From contig JBBHKE010003285.1 in NCBI GenBank assembly GCA_037447655.1, forward strand, positions 143,012 to 207,011: a stretch of 64,000 nucleotides of DNA, given 5' to 3'. Below the pieces are notes generated by a model. That model saw nothing but the letters and a program-made list of their open reading frames with translations, had not been told where the DNA came from and ran no database searches. Shown piece by piece: positions 1 to 10,364 of this stretch. Made by a program: the position numbers and the translations under genes. The DNA comes from Zygnema cylindricum (taxonomy: Eukaryota; Streptophyta; Zygnematophyceae; Zygnematales; Zygnemataceae). Positions within the stretch are counted from its first letter, which is position 1. Every line of letters begins with the position of its first letter.

Positions 1-454
1 TTCACGTCGTGATACTTATTCAGATACTGTTTGGCGTCGGTCAAGTCTATAATTGTTGAATATGTTTGAAGTGTACTTTCGTATACTTCGTTGTGTTACG
101 TATTGGTGTAGTTTTATTTTTAGCGCTTAGTGCGTATTTGATGTGCGGTTTGGAGGAGTATAGTGAGGCGTAGGGAGAAGAGGTTTTTATCAATCTATCT
201 ATTGAGTTGGTATTGATCCTCCTTGTAGATTATCAAGGAGTTAGAGGAATGGAAAGAGTTAGAGGAATGAGGATTTAGAGGAATTAGAAGTGATAGTGTT
301 TAGAGGGTGTTGGGAAAGTATGTAAGAAAAGTTCTCCTAGGAATATATTGGCTTCCTTGGGGTTATCTTTCTCGTGAGTGTTTTATCTTTAATGCTTCCG
401 CTTGCATTTGCACTCGGTTTTATTTTATTGTAAAGATCCTCCTATTATACGTCA
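1..454. other. No gene recognised
   Basis: AT-rich sequence with no convincing coding potential. It precedes the first recognisable match to the copia LTR family and may be an unrecognised, decayed part of that LTR. Confidence 0.4.
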
Positions 455-1192
455 GAGTAGCTAGTAGCCATTAGTGTTGTCCTATAGGTTAAGTACTGTG
501 CCAAGATATATGGGGCGTGATGGGTACTTAAACACTACCTCGTAGGCCATTTCATTTAATTGAAAGAAACGAACTAGAGAAGATAGACTAAGTTGGAAAA
601 AAGTGTGAACCGAGATATTGCATGAAACAAATGCTCCACACATTTGTTTCACAACTAATATCAAAAGTCGGTTCGATGGAACGACCACCATGGGAGCCGA
701 CATCGCGGAATGGGCGTTCGGGCGGTTTTCGGCTACCGCCTCACCAATTGACACGTGGCACTACCTTGTTAGCTAGCGCGATTTCTAGAGCGCACCAAAA
801 CGAGTCCGAATATGACGAGAGTCCACTTCTTTGCCATGCCGTAGAGTGGTTGTGTAGAAGTACTCCGACCACAATACCTTTCTGTACTGTACAAATACTT
901 GATTGGTGCCGTACATCAATAGAAGGGGGTTTAGACAGGGGTTTGGGACTTAGTCATAACTTAGGTAGCCGCCTCTCTCTCAGACCGCATCTGTACAAAA
1001 GGTCATCTTTGACCATCAATAATTAACTGTTCAAGGGAGCAAATTCAGAGAATCTTTTAGGACCATACTCAAGGGAGTCTTATCTTCACAAGGGTGATAG
1101 TCAATCTTGGTCAAACACAAGAGAGTAACGGTTTTCCTAGGAGCTTTTTGTGAGCTGCTTATCCTGAAGACCAATAGAGGTCTCAAAGTTGT
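455..1192 (+). repeat. Partial 5' LTR of a copia element
   Basis: This stretch is collinear with the minus-strand LTRs at 61722-62640 and 56319-57373. Shared blocks include the region around 455-520, the conserved 'GGGAGCAAATTCAGAG' block near 1036 and the terminal 'AGAGGTCTCA' block near 1177. The 5' portion of the LTR (the GTATTTTCTAGG start seen in sister copies) is missing or unrecognisable. It leads directly into the gag-like sequence that starts with a conserved GGTTATGGGCCCACC. Confidence 0.65.
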
Positions 1193-2722
1193 AGGTTATG
1201 GGCCCACCCTCTACGATGCCCATCTTTAACAGTACTAGCTTCATATACTGGGAGAGTATGATGACAAGAGATTTGTGCTAGAAAAGGTTTTGGGGGATAG
1301 TGAATGAACGAGTGAGGCGTCTAACCAGCTTAGGCATTCCTCAAGGGTTTCCAGGGACCACGTTTACCGGAAAAGCAGATCCAACTCCACCAAAGGAGAG
1401 TGAGGATGGGGAAAACATTGTGATGGACAAGGGGAAAGAAAATGAGACAATCACACCGATATCAACAGCAACAGCAACCGGGTCAGCATTCATGTCACCT
1501 ATTCCAAAGAACGAAGAGAATGATATTGACACATAGGAATATATTAATATGGCGGAAAAGCACTTCATTCTCTGCCATCTCACTCAAGGGCTTGCTTCTC
1601 CTCATTTGCAAGCAAAAAAGGCATACAATCTATGCCTAGCACTCATAAAAATGTACCGAATTGGTACGATTCAGCAAAAGCAGTTGCCAAATCACAAAAT
1701 TGATGCATATGAATACAAAGAATGGAAGATGCTACATTTATGTAATGAGCTTGCAACAATTTTTATGGAGTTAGAGAGTGTTGGACAGGTAGAAATTGAA
1801 AAGATGAAGGTTAACTGTCTACTCATGAAGTTACCCCGTGATTATGAGAATATAGTTAATCGTGTACAAGATCTACCGGATTCCAGCTAGACCTGGAACT
1901 CTGTGGTAGGGATGATTCTTGTTCGAGAGAATACGATAGTGATCTGGAGGGGAGGAAAGAGCGGACAAGCCATGGAAACCAAGACCGATTCTAGTAACAA
2001 GGATCCGAGGAAACCATTTGGAGGCTATGGAGGAAGAGGAGAGAAAAATCAGTCCGATTAGTTTGAACCAAGAGTTTCAAATGGGATGTGTTACTTTTCT
2101 AACTAATCGGGGCACTATATGGCGGAGTGCTCAAAATTAACTAAACTCCAATTAAAAGACGCGCAGACTCGACATCCAAAAGGAAAGAAGAAATCTCATG
2201 TGACGCAGGTACATAAGGAGGAACCTGATGACGATGAGCCCTTGTTGGATGAGGAGATGGAGGTGAAGACCGAGGTGAAAATTCCACGAAGAAAGAAATG
2301 TGCCTTTGGGAGATTGACAGGTGAAGCAGGTTGGATTGTGGATTCAGGTGCTACTATGCGCATGTGTAAGGATAATCACATGTTTACTAAAATGAGAAAG
2401 ATTCTCACCGCAGAGATAGAGTATGGGGATGGAAGGGTAGTCACAACTACTTTGGTAGGATCGGTAGATCTGAAAGTATCAGTGGAAGGAAAAACATCCA
2501 TAGTTACATTATGTGATATGTTGTTTATTCCTGAGTTGAACAAAAATCTCATCTCAACATCTGTGTTAGATGATAAGGGTTTTGAAACCAGCACTAGGAA
2601 AGGAGTCTTTACTGCTATTTTTTAGGAGGAAGTTTTCTTCACTGCTGAAAAAGGTAGCTAAGGGATGTTTAGGCTGATTTTTAGCAATGAAAAGAAGAAA
2701 CTTTGTTATAGTGGTCGTAGGA
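1193..2722 (+). pseudogene. Decayed copia gag and protease, 3' truncated
   Basis: Broken reading frames match the minus-strand copia element of this window. A UBN2-type Gag core runs at about 1549-1890 (with a spacing like the sister copy's CNELATIFMELE). A zinc knuckle near 2090-2130 has lost its first cysteines to a stop, leaving SGHYMAEC. An aspartic protease start near 2323-2370 has the GWIVDSGA motif. The sequence is interrupted by stops and shifts around 1534, 1888 and 2060. Homology ends abruptly at about 2722, just after the first residues of the pre-integrase domain, so integrase, RT and RNase H are absent. This is a dead fragment. Gag is the structural particle protein; the protease would have cut the polyprotein. 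Confidence 0.75.
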
Positions 2723-4139
2723 GATTTTGTATTTTTCTATCGTTTTCTCCTTAGCATTTCTGTGCATATTATCAAAGCTTTTTATGAGGCAATTTTTTGC
2801 CTTAACTTATCTAAGGCCAGCTCTTTCTCTTTCCAATATGCTTTTAATGTAAGCCCTTCAAATAAATTCACTCAGTTTCGGCTCGAGTACGCAAGGTTTC
2901 CCTTGAACCACCTGTATTAGTGTGGATTCTGCCACTACCAACTTTCTCAAGCTGTGTTTGAACCCTTCTGGATGCATTCTGTGAATTAGGGTTCGACCTT
3001 TTGTTGTGTAAATTCTGTTGTCATTTGGTGCTGTTTATTTTGAGTTTATCGAAATCCTTTATCTCAGATTCTCTACATATTTCCATTGTTGTTTTTCTGT
3101 ATTTCTCTTAGGTTTTTTTATTTCTTTAAAATATTAAACCTAACTCATATGAGGAATACCTCCAAACCCTGGAGCCTAGTGGCTATCCATCGGTTTAGTT
3201 AATAAATGGATCTTCTTCTCGGCAGTTCACTCACATTTTTTCCATTTACTTTTTCATGTTGTCATTTCATTCTTTTCGCTTTGTACTATGATTTTGTCGC
3301 ATTTTTTTTGTTTTGTTTTTATCATTTCTATTGCTCAGGTGATTGTGTTGCATACATGCTTGCCACTTAGATTTATGCACAACATGAACGAATCATGTCG
3401 CAACAGGTGTTCCATTAACTTGAAACTGTTTTGATTCTCGACCTGGCATTCCATTTTACGCCACACGTGTTAAATTGATTTCGAAACAGTCTTGTACGGA
3501 CGATAATTCAGTAATGATGACGAAACTTACAGTTTGAATGACGTAAGTAAGTTTGAATTTTACAGATGTACGGCTGAGATTTACTTTGTTCGCCAGCGTG
3601 ATTTATCGAAGTGGACCGCCGATCATTTCTTCGAGCGTTCGCGGTCAAACGAAGTCTCAATCAAATGAAACTACGTATCGCCGCAGTATCGAGTTGGAAT
3701 ATCATGTTTGTACGATTATGGCCGATTATTTCGTGCAGCGATTCACGCGATTTCATTGGGACTAAGATAAAAAATCGTGACAACATCATCAACGATTTCG
3801 CAAGGAGCACATTAAATTATGTATAACTCCGACATGCAGATGTTCTCATGTTACATTATTGCTTGTGCGGCTTGTACACGTGACATCTTGTCATTCGACC
3901 GCCACTCACTTTGTTTTGTTTACACTAGGATAAATAGCATAGGACAAAGTGATAAGAATTATCATTCACAGACAAATTATGTTTGGAAGCTTTTATACTC
4001 ATAATCACTTTATTACTCAACATTCTCCTCCGATTACATTTGTATTCCTTTCTGTTACAATGGAATATACTTTATGAACGACTCTCTATTCTATGCCTTG
4101 CTACATGTTGTAATTTTGTGTCCCCCATTGGACTACAGA
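2723..4139. other. No gene recognised
   Basis: AT-rich intergenic sequence between a truncated copia fragment and a solitary LTR. Reading frames here are short (60-77 codons), overlap on different frames and show no family resemblance. Confidence 0.4.
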
Positions 4140-5121
4140 ATTCAGAGAGCCTCTAGGTAGTTTTTGACTTACCCCTTTTCAACTAGGACCACTGCTACCC
4201 AAGCAGGCAAACAAAAAATCAGACTGCGTTTTTGTGCAGTCTGGACTCCTCTGAGTCCACAGCAAAAAGAATCACTGAAAACGCCCAACCACGTGATTAA
4301 TTATCAAGCGGCAAAGATGCCAATATTTATACAAGCTTATTGGGAGAGAGGCGGCTACCTCCTCAATCCTCTAAGTCCTAAACCCCTCTCACAACCCCTA
4401 TCTAATGATGTACGAACCAATTAGAAGATTGTACAGTATTGAAAGGTACTATGGCCGATGTCCTTTCTGTACGGCCTGTGTACGACAAGGTCATGGAGTG
4501 GACGCCTGTCTCCTTCGAACTTGTCCTCATGCTCCTCGAGATTCCCGCTTCCCAATGCTATCTTGCCACGTGGTGCCAAGTTATGTCACGCCTGTAAACT
4601 GCCAAAGCGGCCATTCCGCAAACTCGGCGATGATGCGTGCCGTCGGATCCAAACTGTCTTTTAATACTAGCCGTCATAAACAAATGTCCAGTACATTTGT
4701 TTCGTGCGGGTTCTGTTCGCACTATTTTCCAATTGTCTCTATGTTCTTTATCTGTAATTCCGTTAATCGGATTAATATTCTTAACTAATGTTTAAGTAAA
4801 ATCCAAACCCTATATAGTCTAACGAACTTTTATGACAGACTGACTAGAGCTGACGGCTACGCCTCGCTCTGCCGGTCGGAGGTTCGAGTCTTGCCGGATT
4901 CAACCTTTTTGTTAAAGGGTGATTTGTGTCACTCTTCAGTCATGCCTATGAAGCTGAGGCAACCATGGCTCCACCACTCTCTCTTTCCTTCAGTGACTAC
5001 AACAAGTATGGTGGCTAGAGAGAGAAGGTGGAGGCAGGCTGCCTATGCTTTTCCTTTCGCTATTTATTAATCAATTCAGACCTAGAAAATACCTCCCCCT
5101 AAATCTAGGGATTTTAACACA
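4140..5121 (-). repeat. Solitary LTR of the copia family
   Basis: The minus strand carries the family's LTR start (GTATTTTCTAGGTCTG near 5088), the purine/pyrimidine block around the 'CCATGG' motif near 4963 and the end block 'CCTAGAGGCTCTCTGAA' near 4155. No gag or pol flanks it, so it is most simply a solo LTR left by LTR-LTR recombination. The termini are approximate: the right edge is placed at the TGTGTTAAAA start near 5121, and the left edge is uncertain. It contains a tRNA-like segment on the plus strand (4835-4915). Confidence 0.65.
4835..4915 (+). other. tRNA-like segment inside the LTR (antisense to it)
   Basis: The segment has an A-box-like stretch (GACTAGAGCTGACGG) and, about 40 nt later, a B-box-like GGTTCGAGTC, as in RNA polymerase III internal promoters. 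Sister LTRs keep decayed versions at the same place and also antisense (for example 43838-43895 and 57073-57150). It does not fold convincingly as a functional tRNA by eye and I do not call a tRNA gene. It may be a tRNA-derived relic. Confidence 0.4.
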
Positions 5122-6104
5122 TGTGAATGCGATTACTCTCCCTACCTACACTTTTGACCTATCCACCTTTGTGATTTATCAAGTTCGTCGCTTCTGCGAA
5201 TCTTGTCATCTGATTAGGTGTGTGTAGTCATAGCAGTCCTCCTAGTTACTCAAAATGTTTGATCAAGGTCAACATACCATTGGTACATGTGAAAAAGCAA
5301 AAATATATATGCGACGAACACGTGATGGCAGGCTTTCACCTTAATAGGTCATGTGCCTTCCGCCATGGTGGATTCACGTCCACCGACCGGTGCACCGAAA
5401 ATATTCTCGCACGTTTCTTCTGTTATGCACTGGCCTTCAAAATTTGTGCGTCTTTCTGCTTCAAAATGTCATTTACATTTTCAAAATCAAAGTTGGTTTT
5501 GTAAACTTTTTGTACGAGTAATTAATTACCTACGTTGGTACATGCATTCTATTCAAATTTTCCGTTTGAATAATATTTTCAAACCCGCGTGGTACCGACC
5601 AAAACGAGCCAACGCATGTGAGAGGTTGTTTATTGACCCGACCGAATGGAAGACCGCTGAAGACTCTGCCCGGTAACGTGTCCTTACATTTATTAGGACT
5701 GTCTAATGGAATAAAGGCCTTAACCGTAACGCTTTCATAGGTTCTTAGGCATTCGGTGATTTGGTTTAGATGGACTTTTTGCTTGACACTTCCTCAAAGT
5801 AAGGCCCTTCCCCTCACCACATTATACGAAGTTGCATGAGTTAACGTGGGTTTTTGGGATAAAGAGCGTTATTCATGGGGTATAATGGTCGTATCGTATC
5901 GAAGCGTTCTTTTACCGGAAATGTTGTTGCCTACGTTTTAGCAGTCGTAAGCGGCTTTACTGGAATAAAGGGGTTCACATTTGGAATATTGTCGTCCTAA
6001 AATTTGGCCGTCGTAAGCGGATTTCCTGAAATTAGAGTGGTTCACATTTGGCGACTCTACTGTGTTTGGGGAATCCTGAAATCAACTGAATTTATGCAGC
6101 AATT
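5122..6104. other. Intergenic, with a degenerate direct repeat
   Basis: No gene is recognised. Two imperfect direct repeats of about 60 bp occur at roughly 5938-5986 and 6003-6051, both containing GTCGTAAGCGG and GGTTCACATTTGG. The region lies upstream of the SMP/LEA gene and may include its distal promoter. Confidence 0.45.
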
Positions 6105-6142
6105 GCCACGTGGCATAAACCACCACTTTTTCTGCGTGCATG
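6105..6142 (+). promoter_or_regulatory. ABRE/G-box palindrome and RY motif upstream of the SMP gene
   Basis: A perfect 10-bp palindrome GCCACGTGGC lies at 6105-6114, about 260 bp before the ATG at 6377. It has the ACGTGGC core bound by bZIP factors of the ABI5 type. TGCATG at 6137-6142 (the complement of the RY core CATGCA, bound by B3 factors such as ABI3) is 22 bp further on. ABRE plus RY is the known arrangement in promoters of seed and desiccation genes. Function here is inferred from motif and position only. No clear TATA box is seen. Confidence 0.55.
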
Positions 6143-6376
6143 CCATGTACGACTCCTGCAAAAGTGTATTCGTGGCCAGCTCCGATTCAGGATTTTGAGC
6201 TCCAGGGCTCACTTACAGTATGTATTTTAGCCAGACCACGACTGGAAGAAAATGTGCCGCTGACATAATAGTTTGTATCTAAATTTTATCGTCCCGTTAT
6301 CATCCCTCGCCATTTCTACAAGTGTTTTGAGTTTTAAACTTTTTCAAGGGTTTTTTTTTTTTTTCAAATTTCGGCT

Positions 6377-7707
6377 ATGGCTCAATCTCAGCATCCTGGT
6401 GAGAACCTTCAATCTAAAATCGTGCCTTCAGAAAAAGTTCCTGGAGCCATGGAAAAAGTTGCTCCTCTCCTTCCGGAGGATATTCCTCATCCAGAAACTA
6501 TCGGTAGCAAACGAAATGAGGTAAGAACTGACCTTTGGCGCACTTGTAGGAACTCAACGTACAAAGTTCAAAACTACAATATTCTAAAGGCTTTGGAATC
6601 TGCTTTTTTTTTTTTTTTTTCGTATTTGCCTGAGTTACGGTAGCTGCGAAACTTTTGTCGACAATATGTTAGATCATTTTTTGCAAATTTCTAAACTGTT
6701 TAGATGTTCTTCTGTTTTTGGACAGCACTAGACGATAAAGTATCTTATGGAAAAACTGCTATATGTGTCTTTGTTGTTGTTGCTGCTGATATTGTTGTTG
6801 TTTGTTGTTTTTGTTGTTATTTTTGCTGAATAGACACAGGAGCTTTTAGGGCGACCTATTACTCCAGAAGATGCTGCAGAGGTAACAGCTGCTTTACAAG
6901 CTGCAGGAGAAGACACAGGGAAGGGGAGTGTAGCTGCAAGAATGCAGGTGAGTTTCCATGTTTTTAGAACACGTTGCAATTTGTATCTTTATGTGGTTTT
7001 GGTTTTCTTTCCGGATTCTTCGTCTCTTTTTTTTGTGCCTTTGACATCCTCATTGTCTCCAATGGTCTCCCGATGGTTTCCTGGCTTGCTTTTTAACACA
7101 GTTTATGATTATTCTTGTGGTTCGAATCGCCACTGCTGATTTACATTCGCATCTCATTCTCTTTTAGATGCTGTTGTTAAGGGCTAATTTTATGTTTTGG
7201 ATTTGGTGGTTGATAACATTTATGATGATACGTTCTGTTTGTTCAAGATGAAGAAAAGACTATTTGATGTTAGTACGTGATACAATTGTGACGACACATT
7301 TCAATCGTTTAAAATGAAGAACAGGCAATTTGCCTCTAGTACGTTTTGTAATGGTGACAACAGGTTTTGTTTGTACAAGAAGAAGAAGAAGAGACAATTT
7401 GGGACTTTTGTGCCTGATAACAATTGTTACATCACATTAAATCTTGTTAAGAAGAAGAGAATTCTAGACTTCAGTACGAAATAACAATTATGACGATACA
7501 TTTAATTTGTTTAAGAAAGAGACAAATTTTGAGAGCGGGAATTTGCTGCTGGGTGAACAGGCTGCGGCAGCCGTGAATGTAAGAGAAGGAATTACACCTC
7601 CCGTGGGAACTGGCCCTCCTGGTACGGAAAGAGGGGTTGTAACAGGAGCTGCAGAAAAGACGCGAAATAAAATACACGTACAACATGGGGCAAAGGAGAC
7701 AGCTTAA
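6377..7707 (+). CDS. Seed-maturation (SMP domain, LEA type) protein, three exons
   Basis: Exons 6377-6520, 6834-6947 and 7561-7707 join in phase 0 to give about 134 residues. Introns begin GTAAGA and GTGAGT and end TAG and CAG. The first exon encodes a Pro/Glu-rich start. The second encodes GRPITPEDAAEVTAALQAAG followed by a Gly/Lys stretch ending AARMQ. The third begins AAAAVNVREG and ends in a basic tail. The 'PITPEDAA ... GSVAARMQ-AAAAVNV' order is the SMP domain found in late embryogenesis abundant proteins of plants, small hydrophilic proteins that accumulate in drying seeds or tissues and are thought to stabilise cell contents. Only about one SMP unit is present, shorter than typical seed members with two or three. 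The acceptor at 7560 was chosen because it restores the domain; GAG at 7530-7532 is an alternative that would add 10 residues. Upstream ABRE and RY motifs fit desiccation control. Confidence 0.8.
7225..7535 (+). repeat. Degenerate tandem repeat in SMP intron 2
   Basis: About four imperfect units of 70-80 bp share AAGA-rich runs, a TAGTACG or CAGTACG block, a CAATTGT or CAATTATG block and GACACATT or GATACATT. The last unit abuts the third exon's acceptor region. Confidence 0.6.
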
Positions 7708-9369
7708 GGAGCAACTGCACCAGTCTAAGGCCTCGAAGGAGGATATTGTCCTAGTTTTGTTTTTTTTTTTTTTTCTTTACAAACATTTTGAACATTTACT
7801 TGTATACTTTTTTCTTTGTTCTTTTCCTTCATTTTGTCTTTCACTTTTTGTTGAGAATTTACCGGACGTGCAAAATGGTGTAGATCCAATGGCTTTCTGA
7901 AACAGTAGTTGCAGAGTCTACGGTATTTCAAAAGTGGGGTGAAAATTCAGTCTTTAGTCGAGATGTAGTTGTTACGAAACCATTTTGTAACGTTTCAGTG
8001 TACCTTTACTGTTAAGGAATGTCCATTGCTGCTTTTTATTTCTTTCTTCATAATACAACAACTTTGTATAATGGTCTAGCCATATAAGCATAACCATTCA
8101 AGGCTCGTCAAACCCTCAAGGCGAGGACAGATGTTGGTGCAAGGAAAACTAAATGAATATAGAAAAAATAAAGGAATATGTTGGAAATGTAATTTGTTGT
8201 GTGCCTGGGTAAATGAATGTTCCGAAATTTACGCATGCATCTGTAATGTTCAGTGTTTGGTTATCCATAACTGCCACACTGTGTGGCTCAAGTGCATTTT
8301 ATTGCTAAAAGCAAGGCCAATTTCTTAAATATAAAATTAAAAATCTGTTTATTGGTTGTGGAGCCTGGCTAGCTACTAGTTTGAAAGTACGCTGCATTGT
8401 GTGTTAGACCTCATACATTACTAAATTCTGTGAAAACTATGTTGTGTTACCTACTATTGTATACAGGTTTTATTGAGACTGCGCAAACCATCAACACTGG
8501 AATGTGCTAGCATGGCCATAATCCACAACTCAATGCTGACCTTTGCCTGTGTATTTGGGCATTTGATTTTGTCCCTATGATCTGTCACAATGTTTGATAT
8601 TTGAAGTTAATGTTTCAATATTGTGTCTGACAAAACGATCCATGACTTATAAAGTCAGGAGAATGCCTCAAAATTTAGCATATTTCCAATAGTATTTCAG
8701 AGGTTGCGGCATTGCACATTCAGCTTTCAACATCTTGAACATCTAGCTTCTAATCGTAGTATTGCAGAGCCAGATAAGAAAGTTTCTCACATTGTTCTGG
8801 CTTCATGTCATTTCTATTCCGGCTATTTGACAAATTCTTAGGCGGCTAATAGATGATGTTTGTGTTGGAGCTTTGTTAATAAATGTAGCGAGCAGAGATC
8901 TCTCAACTATACCTGATTACTCCATAGCTCGTCCAGTTATGCAAGGTGTCCACATGCAATTTTGCCTGTTAATTCAATATTGTATTGTTGTCCATAAACG
9001 ACAGGTCTTCTTGGCAATAACAACCTAATTTACATTTGAGCAGTTTTAAGTGCCCACCAGATGATGCTTGAACTCAACAATGTACCACCTGTATAGGTCC
9101 AAAAGTATTGCCATAGAAGACTATAAGAAAGACTGCATAAGTTGCAATTTGCTCTTGCTGTTTCGTGCGCGGACAAACTTTCAATGGATCAACTCAAGAC
9201 TGGATTTCAAATGACTGTACACCTCAATAGTGCTAAAGCGCTAGAAAGAAAAAAACATCTACCAGGTAAGCATTTTGAAAACTGTGTGGATGCTGTCTTC
9301 TGTCCATGTCGCCTGAACAGTATGTTTGTGATGCAAGCTTAGAGAATCAATTTCAGCGTCCCACATCCC
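7708..9369. other. No gene recognised (probably 3' UTR then intergenic)
   Basis: AT-rich DNA follows the SMP stop codon. The longest frames are 60-70 codons with no family resemblance. Confidence 0.4.
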
Positions 9370-9511
9370 GTAGTTATCTATCATTATTCATCGTTAGGAC
9401 CCACCGGAAAATTAGATTAGCTACAAAGTCATGTGTTTCCGTAGTTATCTATCATTATTCATCGTTAGGACCCACCGGAAAATTAGATTAGCTACAAAGT
9501 CATGTGTTTCC
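9370..9511. repeat. Exact 2 x 71-bp tandem duplication
   Basis: Positions 9370-9440 and 9441-9511 are identical base for base. Both copies start GTAGTTATCTATCATT and end CATGTGTTTCC. The lack of any difference indicates a recent duplication or an assembly duplication. Confidence 0.9.
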
Positions 9512-10364
9512 ACTGGGCAACCTTAGTAACTCCCTCAACTATGTTCCACACAGCATATAAAACTCGGGTAGAAAGCAACACTAACCTCACACCCAAAATG
9601 ACTTCACTTCGTACACAATTACACCCACACACCCTCTTTTGTCCTCCTACCAGGATAGCAATTTTAACTCTGAGAAAACCGTCACGCTGAAGCGAACAAC
9701 AAATGAACCATTTTAAGAACTGTCTGAAAAGTTTCCGAGGAATCCCATCAAGAAACTGGGAAAAAACCCTTTGTAATCAAAACGACTCAAACTCAAACCC
9801 GGGTCAACTTCGGCTCGACAGAGACATTCCTGATTACAAATAATCAATAGTTGCAAGTAAACATGATTTGACTAGTGTCAAAACTCTAAAAGACCAACTA
9901 CGGTCATCAATGCTGGAACTTTATACAATCCACTGGGGAGCAAGGACTTGAACCGCAGAAAAAGACGAATATTATTTCACAGACAATTTACAACGCTGCC
10001 ACATACATACACTGAAAAGCCTACCTGTGACCCCTGTGCCCAAAACCCTACCAGATACTAAGGAGGTTGACACAAATACCAAATAAATCTCCAGTTGTCT
10101 GAACCACGAGACTATGGCTTTGTCCTCAGCATGAGGAAAGGAAAGCTTTGCGATGGTGAGTGGTCAATTGAGTGTAAGAGCGGCAACTACTGACTCGATA
10201 CATCAGCACAATGTAAGGAAAAAGAAAAGAAACAATGACGAAAACTTTTCTTCTTCCTAGACAAAGTGTAAGAAAGGAAAAGAAAAGAACCAAAAAAGAA
10301 AACCTAAAAGAAAAGCAAAAAATCATTTAAGAAAACCTTTCTCCTTCTTCTTTTGTCTTATTTT
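9512..10364. other. No gene recognised; downstream of PEX3
   Basis: Mixed-composition DNA beyond the PEX3 stop codon (on the minus strand). It may contain PEX3 3' UTR. No coding sequence is supported. Confidence 0.4.

Noticed and set aside
622-1026. 134-codon frame in the first kb
   Set aside because: It lies within the LTR-like region, overlaps blocks conserved in non-coding LTR copies and shows no protein family pattern.
4835-4915. Functional tRNA gene
   Set aside because: A and B box-like motifs are present, but acceptor and anticodon stems do not pair convincingly and the element is inside an LTR.
9142-9342. 66-codon frame that looked like a possible exon
   Set aside because: No family resemblance, no convincing splice partners, and it borders a recent tandem duplication.
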